Part shown: one piece after another, positions 14,213 to 26,700 of the stretch
How the letters are laid out: every line of letters starts with the position of its first letter
Numbering within the stretch: position 1 is the stretch's first letter
DNA from: Conidiobolus incongruus B7586
Taxonomy: Eukaryota > Entomophthoromycota > Entomophthoromycetes > Entomophthorales > Conidiobolaceae
Reading direction: 5' to 3'
NCBI GenBank assembly: GCA_000697335.1
Contig: JNEM01012610.1
Span: 1-35,916 of the forward strand
Length of the DNA stretch: 35,916 bases
Position numbers and translations under genes: made by a program
Notes under the pieces: model-generated
Seen by the model: the letters and a program-made list of their open reading frames with translations, nothing else
Told to the model about the DNA's origin: nothing
The model's database searches: none

Positions 14213-14873
14213 TATTATTTAAATTGGATATTCTTTGAACCCTGAGGAATTACGTTAATATGAAATTCAAATTAATTAAATTTAATTTATGGGATTATTT
14301 CAACCTTTGGATGAAATTATTAATTAGAAAATGATATATATATATAATTAACTGATATATGTTTCGATTTTTCTATAAAGCGATTGAAGAATGAATTTTT
14401 CTGATAACAGTTAAAATCAATTTAAAATCCAAATCAAATCAATATATGGTTTGGAATTAAAATATAATATTGTTAAAATTGAATACGTGATTATAATAAT
14501 TGTTCTTTTTATTCATGCTATAACTTTAGATATGATGTTGCAATTTTCAAATTATAGATTTAGAATTAAATAATGAGAATTAACAGATGATATTGAATTA
14601 ATATTTAAAATGAGGAGGATAACAATAATGCTATAAAAATATAATTAATTGCTAAAATAATGTATTATATAAATTTTTAAATTGATATAAAATTTATTGA
14701 TTTTTTTTTGAATTATATTGGAGAGTAAAATATTGAAGTTAATTTAAAAAATATATCACAATTATGATTCAGATCCTTCTCTTCCAGCGCTTAAATAATT
14801 AGAATAGTGTGACCTCATTATACATTGTTATTATTATATAGAACTGGCCATTTGCGATACTGAGTTAATTACA
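14213..14873. other. Intergenic spacer
   Basis: A/T-rich DNA between two minus-strand genes. It should include the O-methyltransferase promoter and the glycine decarboxylase 3' UTR. A short TA tract lies near 14335-14345. Nothing else was recognised. Confidence 0.55.
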
Positions 14874-17800
14874 TTAGTTAGGGACTTCGTAGTCGGACAT
14901 GGGGGGACATGAACAGATCAAGACACGATCACCTAAGGCGTCATCGACACGTCCAACGGAAGGCCAGAATTTCTTTTGACGGAGGTTGGCGACGGGGAAG
15001 GCGGCTTGTTCTCTGGTGTAGGGGTGATCCCAGTGAGAGCTAGTGAGATGTTGAAGAGTGTGAGGGGCATTGACCAACAAGTTGTTTTCTTTGGGGTGAG
15101 TACCATTTTCAATGAGCCTGATTTCTTCTCTGATGGCAATCATGGCGTCACAGAAACGGTCCAATTCGGCCTTGGATTCGGATTCGGTGGGTTCAACCAT
15201 GAGGGTGTTGGTGACGGGCCAGGACATGGTGGGACTATGGAAACCGTAGTCTTGGAGGCGCTTGGCAACGTCGATGGCTTCAATACCGGCAGTGGCGATG
15301 AAGGGTCTGATATCAATGATGAATTCGTGAGCGCACATACCGTTGTTGTTGGTGTAAAGGATAGGGTAGTGATCCTTGAGACGGTTCAACATGTAGTTAG
15401 CGTTGAGTAAAGCAGTTTCAGTGGCGCTCTTTAGACCTTGACCGCCCATCATTTTGACGTAAGCCCAGGAGATGGGAAGAATGGAGGCGGAACCGAAAGG
15501 AGCGGCAGAGATGGGACCAATGCTGGTAGCTAAGTGCTTCTCACTGGAGACTTGTTCGAAGAAAGGATGAGAAGGCAAGAAAGGAACAAGGTGAGACTTG
15601 ACACCAATGGGACCAATACCAGGACCACCACCGCCATGAGGAATACAGAAAGTCTTGTGCAAGTTCAAGTGACAAACATCAGCACCAATGGTGCCAGGAC
15701 TAGTTAAACCAACTTGGGCGTTCATATTGGCACCATCCATATAGACTTGACCACCATGAGAGTGGATAATGTCACAGACTTCCTTAATACCATCTTCGAA
15801 GACACCGAAGGTAGAAGGGTAGGTAACCATGATAGCTCCCAAACGCTTGGAGTATTGTTCAGCCTTAACCTTCAAGTCAGCGATGTCCAAGTTACCGTTG
15901 TCAAGGCACTTGACGGGAACAATCTTCATGCCAGCCATAGCGGCAGAGGCGGGGTTAGTACCATGAGCAGAGACAGGAATCAAACAGATGTCACGATCGT
16001 TTTCGCCCAAAGATCTGTGGTAGGCACGAATAACCCTTAAACCAGCGTACTCACCTTGAGCACCGGAGTTGGGTTGTAAAGTAACTCCATCAAAACCAGT
16101 GATGGTAGCCAAATCAGTTTCCAATTCCTTGATCAAAGTGAGGTAACCCTTAGTTTGATCGACGGGGGCGAAGGGATGGATGTTGCTGAATTCAGGCATA
16201 GTGATAGGGATCATTTCAGTAGTAGCATTCAACTTCATGGTACAAGAACCCAAGGGAATCATGGCGTTGGTGAGAGACAAGTCCTTGGATTGTAAATGGT
16301 GGATGTATCTCAACAATTCGGTTTCAGAGTGGTAGCGGTTGAAAATGGGATGTTCCAAGTACTTGGATTGACGAGCGAATTGAGAGGCAATGGGGAGAGG
16401 AGTAGATTCAGTGATACCAAGTTCTTGAACAATGGAGTCCAAATTAACTTGAGAGTTGGTGAAAATTTGGACAATTTGTTCTAAATCTTCACGGTTGACA
16501 GTTTCATCTAAAGAGACACCAACATGCTTGTCATCAATGTGACGCAAATTGATACCAGCAGCATAACCTCTTTGGACAACTTCATTAGCATTACATTCAA
16601 CAGTGAGGGTATCAAAATAGTTAGCATTGACAATCTTCAAGTTGGACTTGGTGAGAGCAGTAGCCAAAATACCAGTCAGATTGTGGACGCGTTGGGCGAT
16701 CTTCTTAAGACCTTCAGGACCGTGGTAAACAGCATACATGGCACTGATGTTGGCCAAAAGAGCTTGAGCAGTACAGATATTACTGGTGGCCTTTTCACGA
16801 CGAATATGTTGTTCACGAGTTTGAAGAGACAAACGGTAGGCATTGTCACCATGGACATCTTTGGAAACACCTACAATACGTCCAGGAATACGACGCTTAT
16901 GGGCTTCACCAGTGGCAAAGAAGGCAGCATGGGGACCACCAAAGCCCAAGGGAACACCAAAACGTTGGGAGTTACCAATGGCAATGTCAACGCCAAATTC
17001 ACCAGGAGGAGTCAATAAAGTCAAGGCCAAGAGATCAGTGGCAGCAATAGCTTGGGCCTTGAAGGAATGAGCCTTATCGACAATGTTCTTGTAATCCAAG
17101 ATGGAGCCTTGGGTGTTGGGATATTGGAATAAGACACCACAGGTATCCTTGCCAACTTCTTCCCAGTTGACGTTGAATAAGTCAGCAACTACAACATTGA
17201 TGCCAAATCCTTCAGCTCTGGTCTTGACAACAGACAAGGTTTGGGGGTGAATATGTTGATCAACCAAGAAAGTCTTCTTGGCATTGCGTGAGAGAGAGAA
17301 GGAGAGAGCCATAGCTTCAGCAGCGGCGGTACCTTCGTCAAGAAGGGAGGAGTTGGCAATTGGGAGACCAGTGAGATCAGAGATCAAGGTCTGGTAATTA
17401 AGCAAAGATTCCAAACGACCTTGAGAAATTTCAGGTTGGTAGGGAGTGTATTGAGTGTACCAGCCAGGATTTTCCAAGATATTTCTTTGGATAACGGTAG
17501 GAACTAAAGTGTTGTAGTAACCAGTGCCAATATAAGAGCGGTTGACCTTATTCAATGAGGCAATTTTTTTAACATAGGCAAGTAACTGGCTTTCAGTGAG
17601 ACCTTCAGACATGTTTTGTAAGGTGGGACTTCTGATAGAGGCGGGGGTGGCCTTGTCAACCAATTCATTTAAAGATTTCAAATTCAAAGTATCCAACATT
17701 TCGCTGATCTGATTTTCTTGAGGTCCGTTGTGACGGCGAGCGAAAGTATCTAAGGGAGCAAATACATCGCGAGAGGTGGATTGGTAGCGAGCAAAGCTAG

Positions 17801-17900
17801 AAAGAGCAGGTAAGTTAGCTTGATTCAACTTACTATGTGAATAGATTAATCTGCTAGTGGTGTTAGTCCTGCAAATGGCGCGAGAGAAATTTCTCAACAT
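14874..17900 (-). CDS. GCV2: Glycine decarboxylase, P protein of the glycine cleavage system (mitochondrial)
   Basis: PLP-dependent glycine dehydrogenase (aminomethyl-transferring), EC 1.4.4.2. It decarboxylates glycine and passes the aminomethyl group to the lipoyl H protein in the mitochondrial matrix. The gene is one exon of 1008 codons plus TAA, matching the usual length of about 1000. I chose the ATG at 17900. An in-frame GTG lies 48 bp further upstream but gives a poorer start. The N-terminus ([20 protein letters not shown]) is Arg/Ser-rich and acid-poor, a typical matrix-targeting peptide. Mature sequence begins near [10 protein letters not shown]. The C-terminal half holds the PLP Lys749 in [14 protein letters not shown], followed by [21 protein letters not shown] marks the start of the second half. 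Codons are much richer in G/C than in the neighbours, suggesting selection for high expression rather than transfer. Confidence 0.98.
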   Translation of the reverse strand: MLRNFSRAICRTNTTSRLIYSHSKLNQANLPALSSFARYQSTSRDVFAPLDTFARRHNGPQENQISEMLDTLNLKSLNELVDKATPASIRSPTLQNMSEGLTESQLLAYVKKIASLNKVNRSYIGTGYYNTLVPTVIQRNILENPGWYTQYTPYQPEISQGRLESLLNYQTLISDLTGLPIANSSLLDEGTAAAEAMALSFSLSRNAKKTFLVDQHIHPQTLSVVKTRAEGFGINVVVADLFNVNWEEVGKDTCGVLFQYPNTQGSILDYKNIVDKAHSFKAQAIAATDLLALTLLTPPGEFGVDIAIGNSQRFGVPLGFGGPHAAFFATGEAHKRRIPGRIVGVSKDVHGDNAYRLSLQTREQHIRREKATSNICTAQALLANISAMYAVYHGPEGLKKIAQRVHNLTGILATALTKSNLKIVNANYFDTLTVECNANEVVQRGYAAGINLRHIDDKHVGVSLDETVNREDLEQIVQIFTNSQVNLDSIVQELGITESTPLPIASQFARQSKYLEHPIFNRYHSETELLRYIHHLQSKDLSLTNAMIPLGSCTMKLNATTEMIPITMPEFSNIHPFAPVDQTKGYLTLIKELETDLATITGFDGVTLQPNSGAQGEYAGLRVIRAYHRSLGENDRDICLIPVSAHGTNPASAAMAGMKIVPVKCLDNGNLDIADLKVKAEQYSKRLGAIMVTYPSTFGVFEDGIKEVCDIIHSHGGQVYMDGANMNAQVGLTSPGTIGADVCHLNLHKTFCIPHGGGGPGIGPIGVKSHLVPFLPSHPFFEQVSSEKHLATSIGPISAAPFGSASILPISWAYVKMMGGQGLKSATETALLNANYMLNRLKDHYPILYTNNNGMCAHEFIIDIRPFIATAGIEAIDVAKRLQDYGFHSPTMSWPVTNTLMVEPTESESKAELDRFCDAMIAIREEIRLIENGTHPKENNLLVNAPHTLQHLTSSHWDHPYTREQAAFPVANLRQKKFWPSVGRVDDALGDRVLICSCPPMSDYEVPN

Positions 17901-18102
17901 ATTGGACTGATAATAATGAGATTTAGGAAGAGAAGAGGTCAAGTGCACTGATAGTGGGAGGACAGCTTATTTATGATGAGTCAATATTTTTTAGTTACCA
18001 TATACGATTGTCTTTGAAACAGAGTGAAATTATCGTCCACAAATTCAACGTGCCAATGAACATGAGACATCCTCCCAACTTTACTCGCGTCATTTACCGA
18101 AA

Positions 18103-18147
18103 ATTACCATAAGATGCTAAAGGCTTTTGGCTGGGATTACCATAAGA
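18103..18147. repeat. 12-bp direct repeat ATTACCATAAGA in glycine decarboxylase upstream region
   Basis: ATTACCATAAGA occurs exactly at 18103-18114 and again at 18136-18147, starts 33 bp apart. The sequences after each copy are also related (..GCTAAAGGC and ..GACCAAAGC). The pair sits about 200-250 bp upstream of the chosen start of glycine decarboxylase, where upstream activating sites are expected. Use as a transcription-factor site pair is inference. Confidence 0.5.
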
Positions 18148-18538
18148 GACCAAAGCTTGAAACTTCATTGCTCAAACTCAATTTGTGAATCACCATGGGC
18201 ATCATCCAATGAATGAAGGCACCTGACCCGATTTTTCCACCATTAATCTAATTAATGAGTTGTACCGTTAGTCATCTCAATTTAATACATCAATGGTCAC
18301 ATTATCAAAGTGAACTCTTTGTTTATGTGAAATGGAATCAATGCTAAAAAAATGTTGAGAATGATACCAAATATAGCCATGTTTATCTATATTTTCTCAC
18401 ACTTTCCAGTTAAATTCATTTCCACTGAGAATTTCTATCAATCAAAGTTTACAACTTATATATCTTTTTGTTTGTTTTAGAATTTTTGTTGCTTCGTGTT
18501 TTCATATATTTTTTATGAATGAATTTGGATTTATTAGG

Positions 18539-18560
18539 ATATATATATATATATATATAT
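18539..18560. repeat. (AT)11 microsatellite
   Basis: Eleven uninterrupted AT units. Confidence 0.95.
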
Positions 18561-21234
18561 GACTATGTCACCACAACAATTCATTTCAAATTCAAATTTA
18601 GTGATAGCATATTAAATTTACATTCAAATGATGCTATTTTAACTTTTTCATCGTTTTGTTATTATAAATTCACACATTTATTGATGTAATATATTTTCAT
18701 CAGCATACTTTGAATCAATATTATTTAGACCAAAAGAATATAAAATATTAGCTAATATTACATTGTACTATATTCATTAATTCAACATGACTATTTAATC
18801 ATAATCATCATATTAAACAGATCACAAGGGGTAGTTATGGATACAACCATATAATGTGATAGATCCAATTCCATTTCAAAATTGATAATTCCCTAAAATG
18901 ATCCTTCATACAAAATTCCATTATTTAGGGGCGTATTATTTAATTGCAATATATTATAAAGAATAGTGTAAAAAGGTTTTTTAATTTTAACCAATCATAT
19001 AAGAGTATCTTGATAATGAACTCTGATACATATAATATTTATAATTCAATGTCCTTTAACCTAATAAATTTTTTGATCATTTGATTTTTATTGATTATAG
19101 ATTTAATAATTGAATACAAAGCTATTTACAGAGATTTTTATTTAAAAAAGATATTATTGATCAATATCCATATAATACTGAAAATAATAACTATATATTG
19201 CTTGAGATATTTTTAAATATAGATTCTTAAATTTATTTTTATTAATATAAAATTTAATGCAATTTACAAAAATAATATTAATTAATTCGTTTATTTAACT
19301 ATCGGAAAGAATCGGAAGATATTTAATCCTTTATCATTCAAAGACAATAATGATTAATTTATTTATAATTCAAAAATAACTATAATTAGGTTAATTAGAC
19401 TTATATAATCACATCCTTAAATCATCTTAAGTTAATCTTAACATTTTTTTCAATATGAAATATTTATTTTTATAATAATTATTTCTTAATTAATTTAGGC
19501 TTTATTTTCATTAATTTTCATTTAATTTTTTTTTTAAATTAATCGAATTTGTTTTTTTTTGTATAATTTGTACTACTTGAAAAAATTGAATTATTAAAAA
19601 TTTTAAATTAAATTAATTTTATTTTCAAAATAGAATGTATAATTTAAATGTTATTAATAATTTAACATATATAGTATTTGAAGCATATAATTACAAAAAT
19701 TTACTAATTCATTATACTAATTCATTTCAAGATATGATATATGATTGTGTTAAATATAAAATTAATTTTAAAAAAATATTAGGTTAAAAAGTATTTAGTT
19801 GATATAGAATTATTATGAATGTGTTAATAGCCATAAAATTTTAATTAATTTTTCTATATTTTATATTGATTTTCTTTAAATTCATTATATATCTCGATTA
19901 CTCAATATTTTTAATATTAATTACCAATGAGATTAATTTAAAAATCAATTAATTTTTATTCATTTGATATATCGACATATTATTAGGAACAAATGAAGAA
20001 AAATTATTTACTTAATATATATATATATTGAATAGTTCAATCTTTCTTTTCGAAATAAAATACTTGACCAGGTTTTATATCACATTTATAATTATTATAT
20101 CAATTTACTTAATTTTTTATATTGAGAGACCTGTAATTAATTCCAATTTTATAAGATATATTTTTATAAAAATCCTATCATAATTTTATATTTATATTTT
20201 AATTTTATTATATTTTATTTATTATTTTTTGCTTGAATATATTTAAATTATATTTGATATATAATTTTTTCTTGCAACCTTGTTTTAGAATGCTATTTAA
20301 ATATAATGAGATAAGTTGTGTACTTTTGATATATATTTCACATATTGAAAAAGTCCTTAAAATTTAATACAATTTTATCTAAATATAGATTTATCAAAAA
20401 TCAATTTAATATCCAAGTTTTAAATATAATTATTTTTTTATTATATATATTAAATTTGATTAAATTCGAAAAATATTTAAAAAACATTTAAACATATAAA
20501 ATAGAAATCAACATTATTATCAATAAATGATATTTCAAAATATTATATTATCAATTTGATATATATTAAGTTTCTTGTTAATATATGACAAATAAATATT
20601 GAATATATTATTATGAAATTTAATCATCATTTTAATCAATTTCTGTATATTTGTAATATTGGAAATATGTTGTTGCGTTTAATGTATAAGCAAAGAAAGC
20701 TAGAATTGATTAACTTTAATTAAGAATTACGAGCATTTAGATTAACAATGATAATAATCCAATAAAGATACGAAAAGTTAAGAAGTAATAGCAGGTTTAT
20801 CAAGCCTATCATAAATTATTTATATTAAGTCAAAAATAATAACATCAACTCAAAGCGTAATATTAAAGGTCCATGTATTCAATGAAAAAATGGAATAAAC
20901 ATAGAATCCAATACTTAAATTTTGAATATAATTGAATTAGATTTAATGCATATAAAATTAATTGAAGATTAAATATATCTCAATTGTCATTTATAGTTTT
21001 AGTTTATATATATATAATATGTATATATATTAAAACAACATGTGGATACTATTTGTTTAATAAATTTTAATAAAATATTAAAAATTTTTATTTAATTTGA
21101 GCTAGAATTGTATATTAAAAATATATTTTTGTAAACATTGATCGCGAATATATTTGAAACAAATAATTTTTCTAGTATTATAATAGAATTTCATAAAACT
21201 AGAAAAAAATTGCATTTGAGGAAAAATATTCACG

Positions 21235-21258
21235 ATATATATATATATATATATATAT
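21235..21258. repeat. (AT)12 microsatellite
   Basis: Twelve uninterrupted AT units inside the gene desert. Confidence 0.95.
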
Positions 21259-22774
21259 AACTTGATACGCTTATAATTGACGTTTCTAGAAAGTACATAT
21301 CAGTAGTTTATATAATAAAATAAAAAATTCAACTGTGAATTTAGGCTTTAGATTGAATTTTAATTCAAAATATTAATCGATTTTAATATTTACTAATGCT
21401 TAATAAATTTAATAATAGTAAAATAATAAAATAATTAAAATAACTATATATACAATATTATAAAGAAGTATTAATTTTTTGTTTAATAGTTATGTTTCTG
21501 AAATTATATTTCAATTTAATTGATGCTTTTAAAATTTGTAACAATTGCATCGTTTCGCAGAAAGCTAAGTATATAATTGGTAATAATTTTAGTGAATATT
21601 ATTGTAAATGGTTGAAGAGTTAAAGGGAAATCAACTATTGAATCAGGATTTTAATAATTACAATGTTTTTATGAATAGTTAAGAAATTAATATTCTCTAT
21701 TGGTTGAAACTTGCTCAAAAATTCGAAATATATGATAGCTTTGCTAACTTGGGGTCTATTCCGAGTTTAAACTGAAGAGTAAAGTCAAATTTAAATTTAT
21801 AATATATTCAATTTTTTCAAATATGATATACATTAAAGAATTAAGTTTATATTTTATGAATATGGTTGATATTTTTAATCTTAGACTACCAAATTAGGAA
21901 ACTAATTTATCTTTAAAAATGTTTAACAAGTTCAGATACTTTGTAAGAATTTTGAATGAAAAAAAACTAATATTGGTAGTTAAAATCAATATATGGCATT
22001 AAAAAATATGGAATTTTCAAAATATTGAAATTATATAATATATTAGAATATGGATAGTTATCAAAAAATTATGAATTGAAGATTTTGATAATTAAGCTAT
22101 CTATATTAACTAGTTTTTACAGAATCCGTGTCAAATTGAAATTATAATAAGGAGAATATCAAATAATTTGACGATCATACTTCAACCTGGTAATATCTTT
22201 TAATATCCAATAGGTGCATAAAATCATTTACCCTTTACATATTTATCCTCCACTTGATTATTATTTGATAGTTTTGAGTTCATTAATTATTAAAAGGTAT
22301 ATTTAGAATAATTTGATTGAATTTCAAGAAAATTATTTTAATCTTAAAAAAAATAATATAAAAATTATATTATTTTCATAATTTTTATATTTTTGTTCTT
22401 TTGTTAAATTAATAAAAAATATATATTTAAAATCTAATAAACAAATATTCTAATATTATTTTTTTGGAATAATTTTATCTAGTTAACCAATTGAAGATAT
22501 TATTATATCATTTTATCAATTAATTTAATCAATAAAATATAACTCCACCTTTCAGACACTTATAGCAGTTACTATAATTTGTAATTTTGATCTGACTAAA
22601 AAATATAGGTAAATAGACTAGAAAATTAAGCCAATATTTAGAATACTATATATTAATATCAACCATTTTATAACGATAATGTTTATAATCAAATCTCTAA
22701 TTTAACAGTTATATTCACTACCTGCCAAATCCATCACATTTAGTCGAGAACAGCCTGAAAAAATAATTAAGTGT

Positions 22775-22813
22775 GGGGTAATTGGAATTAATACTCGTAA
22801 ATAAAATTACCCC
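22775..22813. repeat. Perfect 9-bp inverted repeat GGGGTAATT/AATTACCCC
   Basis: GGGGTAATT at 22775-22783 and its exact complement AATTACCCC at 22805-22813 are separated by 21 bp. The G/C-rich ends stand out from the A/T-rich surroundings. It lies about 950 bp upstream of the RGS gene. Either a paired protein-binding site or a small hairpin is possible. Confidence 0.55.
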
Positions 22814-23480
22814 TCAATATTATTTTCAGGATTATTTTTATGATTCTAAAACTAGTGGCATATATCGGTTTTAAGGTTTGTTTTTAGTTGGGATTATTTT
22901 CTCCTGAAGGTTTATCACTGGTAAATGGTGATGTAAGTTAGTTGGGGTGAGAGAAAAGGAATATCTAAAGAGTAAACTCATTTATACTTTGAAACAATAT
23001 AGTTAAGCTGACAATTCATTTTAGTATATTATCAATTATTAGTTAGTGGTGAATATAATCTGCAGTCTAATTAATAGACTCATAAAATCATACATAATAC
23101 TTGAAAGGTATTACAATTTGTAATAACATAGTCTAGAATAAAATGATCTCCTCAGTCAATACAAGATCCAGTACTAAGAATTTTAAAAGGGGTTCTCAAT
23201 ATGCATATTATCAACAAAATCATCTAATACAACTCTACAAAGTCAGTTATACAACGATTAACAGAGCTGACTTTCAAATTTCTAAATACTGCAACTAGGA
23301 TCACTAAGTTAATTATATTTAGTTAATTATAACTATAACTACTATTAGACCTAATTGTTATTTAAGCTCAATAAAGTACTTGATATATAAAAAAATATAG
23401 AGTGATGATGACAGAGATCTTTTCCCAATTTGTCAATTAAAATTGGAAGAGAAAATGAAATGAATGGTCATTTTAAGAGA

Positions 23481-23618
23481 AGGGGAAAAGTAATTCCAAG
23501 TATATCAGTTCTTTAACTATTATGTAACAGTAAAATTTCCGTGATTAGAATTTATAATTGCTTCAATTGATTACACCCTCCCCCTTGACAGTTTTTAATT
23601 GATAGCCATATTATAAAT
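23481..23618 (+). promoter_or_regulatory. Proximal promoter of the RGS gene: STRE-like sites and TATA box
   Basis: An AGGGG at 23481-23485 and a CCCTCCCCCT tract at 23576-23585 match the core of fungal stress-response elements (AGGGG/CCCCT, known from Msn2/4 in yeast). A TATAAAT at 23612-23618 lies about 150 bp before the start codon and is a plausible TATA box. Whether this fungus has an Msn2-like factor cannot be seen here, so stress control is inference. Confidence 0.4.
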
Positions 23619-23763
23619 ACACCTTAAATTCCCTATTATTCCAAATTTTGATGCTTAAGTCTTGAAATTATAATTAGAATTTTTATATAGTGTGTATTTA
23701 TTGTGTATATCTTTAGAGTTGTTTGAAGTGTTGAATTTTTAATTCTTTTAATTGTATTTTAAA

Positions 23764-26700
23764 ATGATGGTTAGTAGAGAGGTTACACCAAATAATAATA
23801 TGCATGATGATGCTAAAAAAGAGCAGTATAAATCTTCAGGAAAAATTACTAAAATTCCTTCAAAAGCATCTCGCACTAATATCTATCAAGCTTCATTATC
23901 CAGGATTGAGTCGAGAAAGAAGGAATGGATCAAATTAAATTTAGTAATTAAGGGATGGTGTAGTGTCGCACATCCTCCCATGACTTGGGACGATATCAAC
24001 CACGGCGAGATCAACCTCTTAGTTCATAGAAACGATACTGTCGAGGACATCTGCCATAGGCTTGAGTCCGAATGGAGCTTAAATCATGGATTTTTATTCA
24101 ATTCTTTTCTATCACCCAATATTACCAAGTTAGCGACAAATGCAAGTTTGGAGGTGTTAGCACTATCACCTGCGAATCCAGCTTCCAATGTACTACCACC
24201 TCAATTACTACCAGCAGAGAATGATGTAGCATCAATGAAACAGAAAAATTCTCCAGAACCCCAACACCATCCCATTCAACTCAATTTACCTCGAATTTCG
24301 GTGAGTATATCCAACCCCACCGCTTCAAGTGATTCCGATTCTTATTGCTCGTCGAATTCCACCGATAATAATAAGGATCCAAGAAGTGAATATTCGAGCC
24401 CTTGCGACGAAATTATTCCATTGATCTGCGGGATGATGTATTACCAGGGAAAACCCTTAGACTTTAGGACACCTATCAGCATAGTTTTGCCCAACACCGA
24501 GTTCAACCCCAATTCGCCATTACCTCGAGTGGAAGTGACTAATCATTTGAATTTGGAGGAATATTATAAAAAGATGCGTCATGTTGAAGAATTGAGTTTA
24601 AGTTCATTATTAATGACCAAATATGATGATTTCATTCAGTTTATTGATTTTTGTATGTCTGAAAAATGTTTAGAATTACTTTCTTTCTGGCTAGAACTCG
24701 AGGCATTCAGATTGAATAAGGATGGGAGATCAGTGATGGAGGGCAGCTGGTACCTGTATTGTACCTACATCGATGAACAAGCTCCCTTGAAAGTGACATT
24801 ACCTCAAGAGATCACTGAAGAGCTTTTTACTGATATTGGTCATCGCTATAGTGATAATATACATGACGTAGATCCTAGTGAATTGAAATGTCAATTTGAT
24901 TGGATCCATCATTTTGTAGAAATGGAGTTAGTCAATCGCGCATACACTCGATTTAAACTCATGCGAACAGTCATACATAATGCTGAGAGGGAGTGTTCCA
25001 ATGTGTGGGATTATTACCAGCCTAATGAAGATCTCACTTCAATCTTCCCCATCCCTTCACTCTCCAACTTCAACTTCCCCTATCTCTACCCTGAAGCCCT
25101 ATTGGCATCCATTCTATCCCAATTCGTTGGCCCATTATTCACTGTCGAAGACTACTTGCCTCTTTATGCTCCCGCACAGCCCGTCAAACGCCGCAAAATC
25201 ATCCAGCAATTCCACAAATTCTTTCATGATTATAGCTCCGATTACTATTGGAAGCCCGATAAATCTATAAAATCTAAGCGAAGATTGCAATTGACGAGAT
25301 CAGTTGATTTCCTCAGCGAAAAGCCAAGCCTTTCTCCCAATATTCAGCTGGTGCCAACCCTCTTAGCACCTGAAGGCCATCCATTAGCACGCAACTTTAG
25401 TGATTCGACCGATTCTTTCTCTATTGAGTCGCCACCACCCCAAATGCCGTATTCAGAGTTGAATAGGGGGTACCAGTCCCAGGAGAGCTTGAATGCGAAA
25501 GGGGCAAGACGCGCCACATTTGCACATTACGAGAGGGCGAATAACTGGTTAAATCATATGGAGAATCTGGATTTCGAACTCGGACATCCCGTGTCTCGCA
25601 TTTCCACCTCATCCATCCAATCTGAGCAACCATCCCTGCAACCATCCTCCAAGCCCAAGGAGCGCAATCCACTCATCAATCGACTCACCCAAATTTGGAA
25701 AATCGAATATCTCACAAAAAGGAGAAATTCAGCGCCATCTGAGAGCATTCAAAAAAATTTGGACCAATTTGAGCATTCCAACTTCTATTTAAGGAGGGGA
25801 AGTCAAGATTCCAACATTCCTATCTTTTCTAAAGAGAATTTAGCTTCTGCTTCTTCCTGCTTGGGATCTTCAGAGCATAATCGTATGAGCATGGTCGATT
25901 ATTGTCAAGAGAATGGGATAGCTTGCACCAGTTCTACCAGAGATTTACTAAATCACATTGAAAAGGAAGGCATTCCCAGAGAATTATTCAGAGCGCAGGA
26001 TTGTTCAAGTCCTCACTTGCCTGATGAATTGCCTTATATTGAGGCTTCTAGATTGTCCATCAGCAGTTTCCGGAGAAGGTCCATGAAGGAAACTGATCTT
26101 CAAACAGCAGACTACAATGATGTATTAAATCAACTAGAATGCACACTGAGCAAGACTAAGCCTAGAACACCATACATCCCTCCCAGTCGCCACACTTACT
26201 CTCCCTCAAGAGTCTCCGTTGTTGAAAAGGCATCTAAATTGAAGAAGGTGTTTGGTGAATTGCCACCACCCGAGCTCGTTAGAACTTTCACTGATGGCAG
26301 GGTGTCCACATCGAGTACTGATCGCAGTTCCATAGGATTGGGAGGATCACCATGTAATTTAAAGCGTTTTTCGCTGCAGTCCGTGCTAAGTCAACACGTC
26401 GCTATCACAGCGATTCGTGATGATGCCAACGCAGGATCGCTTATTCACAACATTACTCAAATCCCCATTCACTGGGTGCGTGGTAAGCAATGGATGATCA
26501 ATTCGGATGTGAGTGATCCCCAATTGGTAGCTCATACAGTATTCAGAAGAAGAGTTGGCAAATTGAAGACTATCCTTGGAGATGAATTGCAGTACGAATC
26601 CGCTAACCAATGTTTGACCAATGATTTTGCAAAAGGAACCAAGGACTTTAGTACGATGATCAAGAAGGGTAAGAACCGCTTAACTCAGTTTATTCCCAGT

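Larger units (their letters stand above)
17901..23763. other. Gene desert of about 5.9 kb, very A/T-rich
   Basis: This separates two divergent genes, glycine decarboxylase and the RGS protein. The first 400 bases (to about 18300) are noticeably less A/T-rich than the rest and look like promoter or leader of glycine decarboxylase. From about 18500 to 22500 the sequence is almost pure A/T-rich DNA with many short TA tracts. No open frame with protein-like content and no RNA gene was recognised. Specific small elements inside it are listed separately. Confidence 0.6.

Noticed and set aside
14976-17018. Long plus-strand open frames (up to 164 codons) opposite glycine decarboxylase
   Set aside because: They lie antisense to a highly conserved, codon-biased gene and have the Val/Gly/Asn-rich composition expected from reading its complement. 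They match no family I know.
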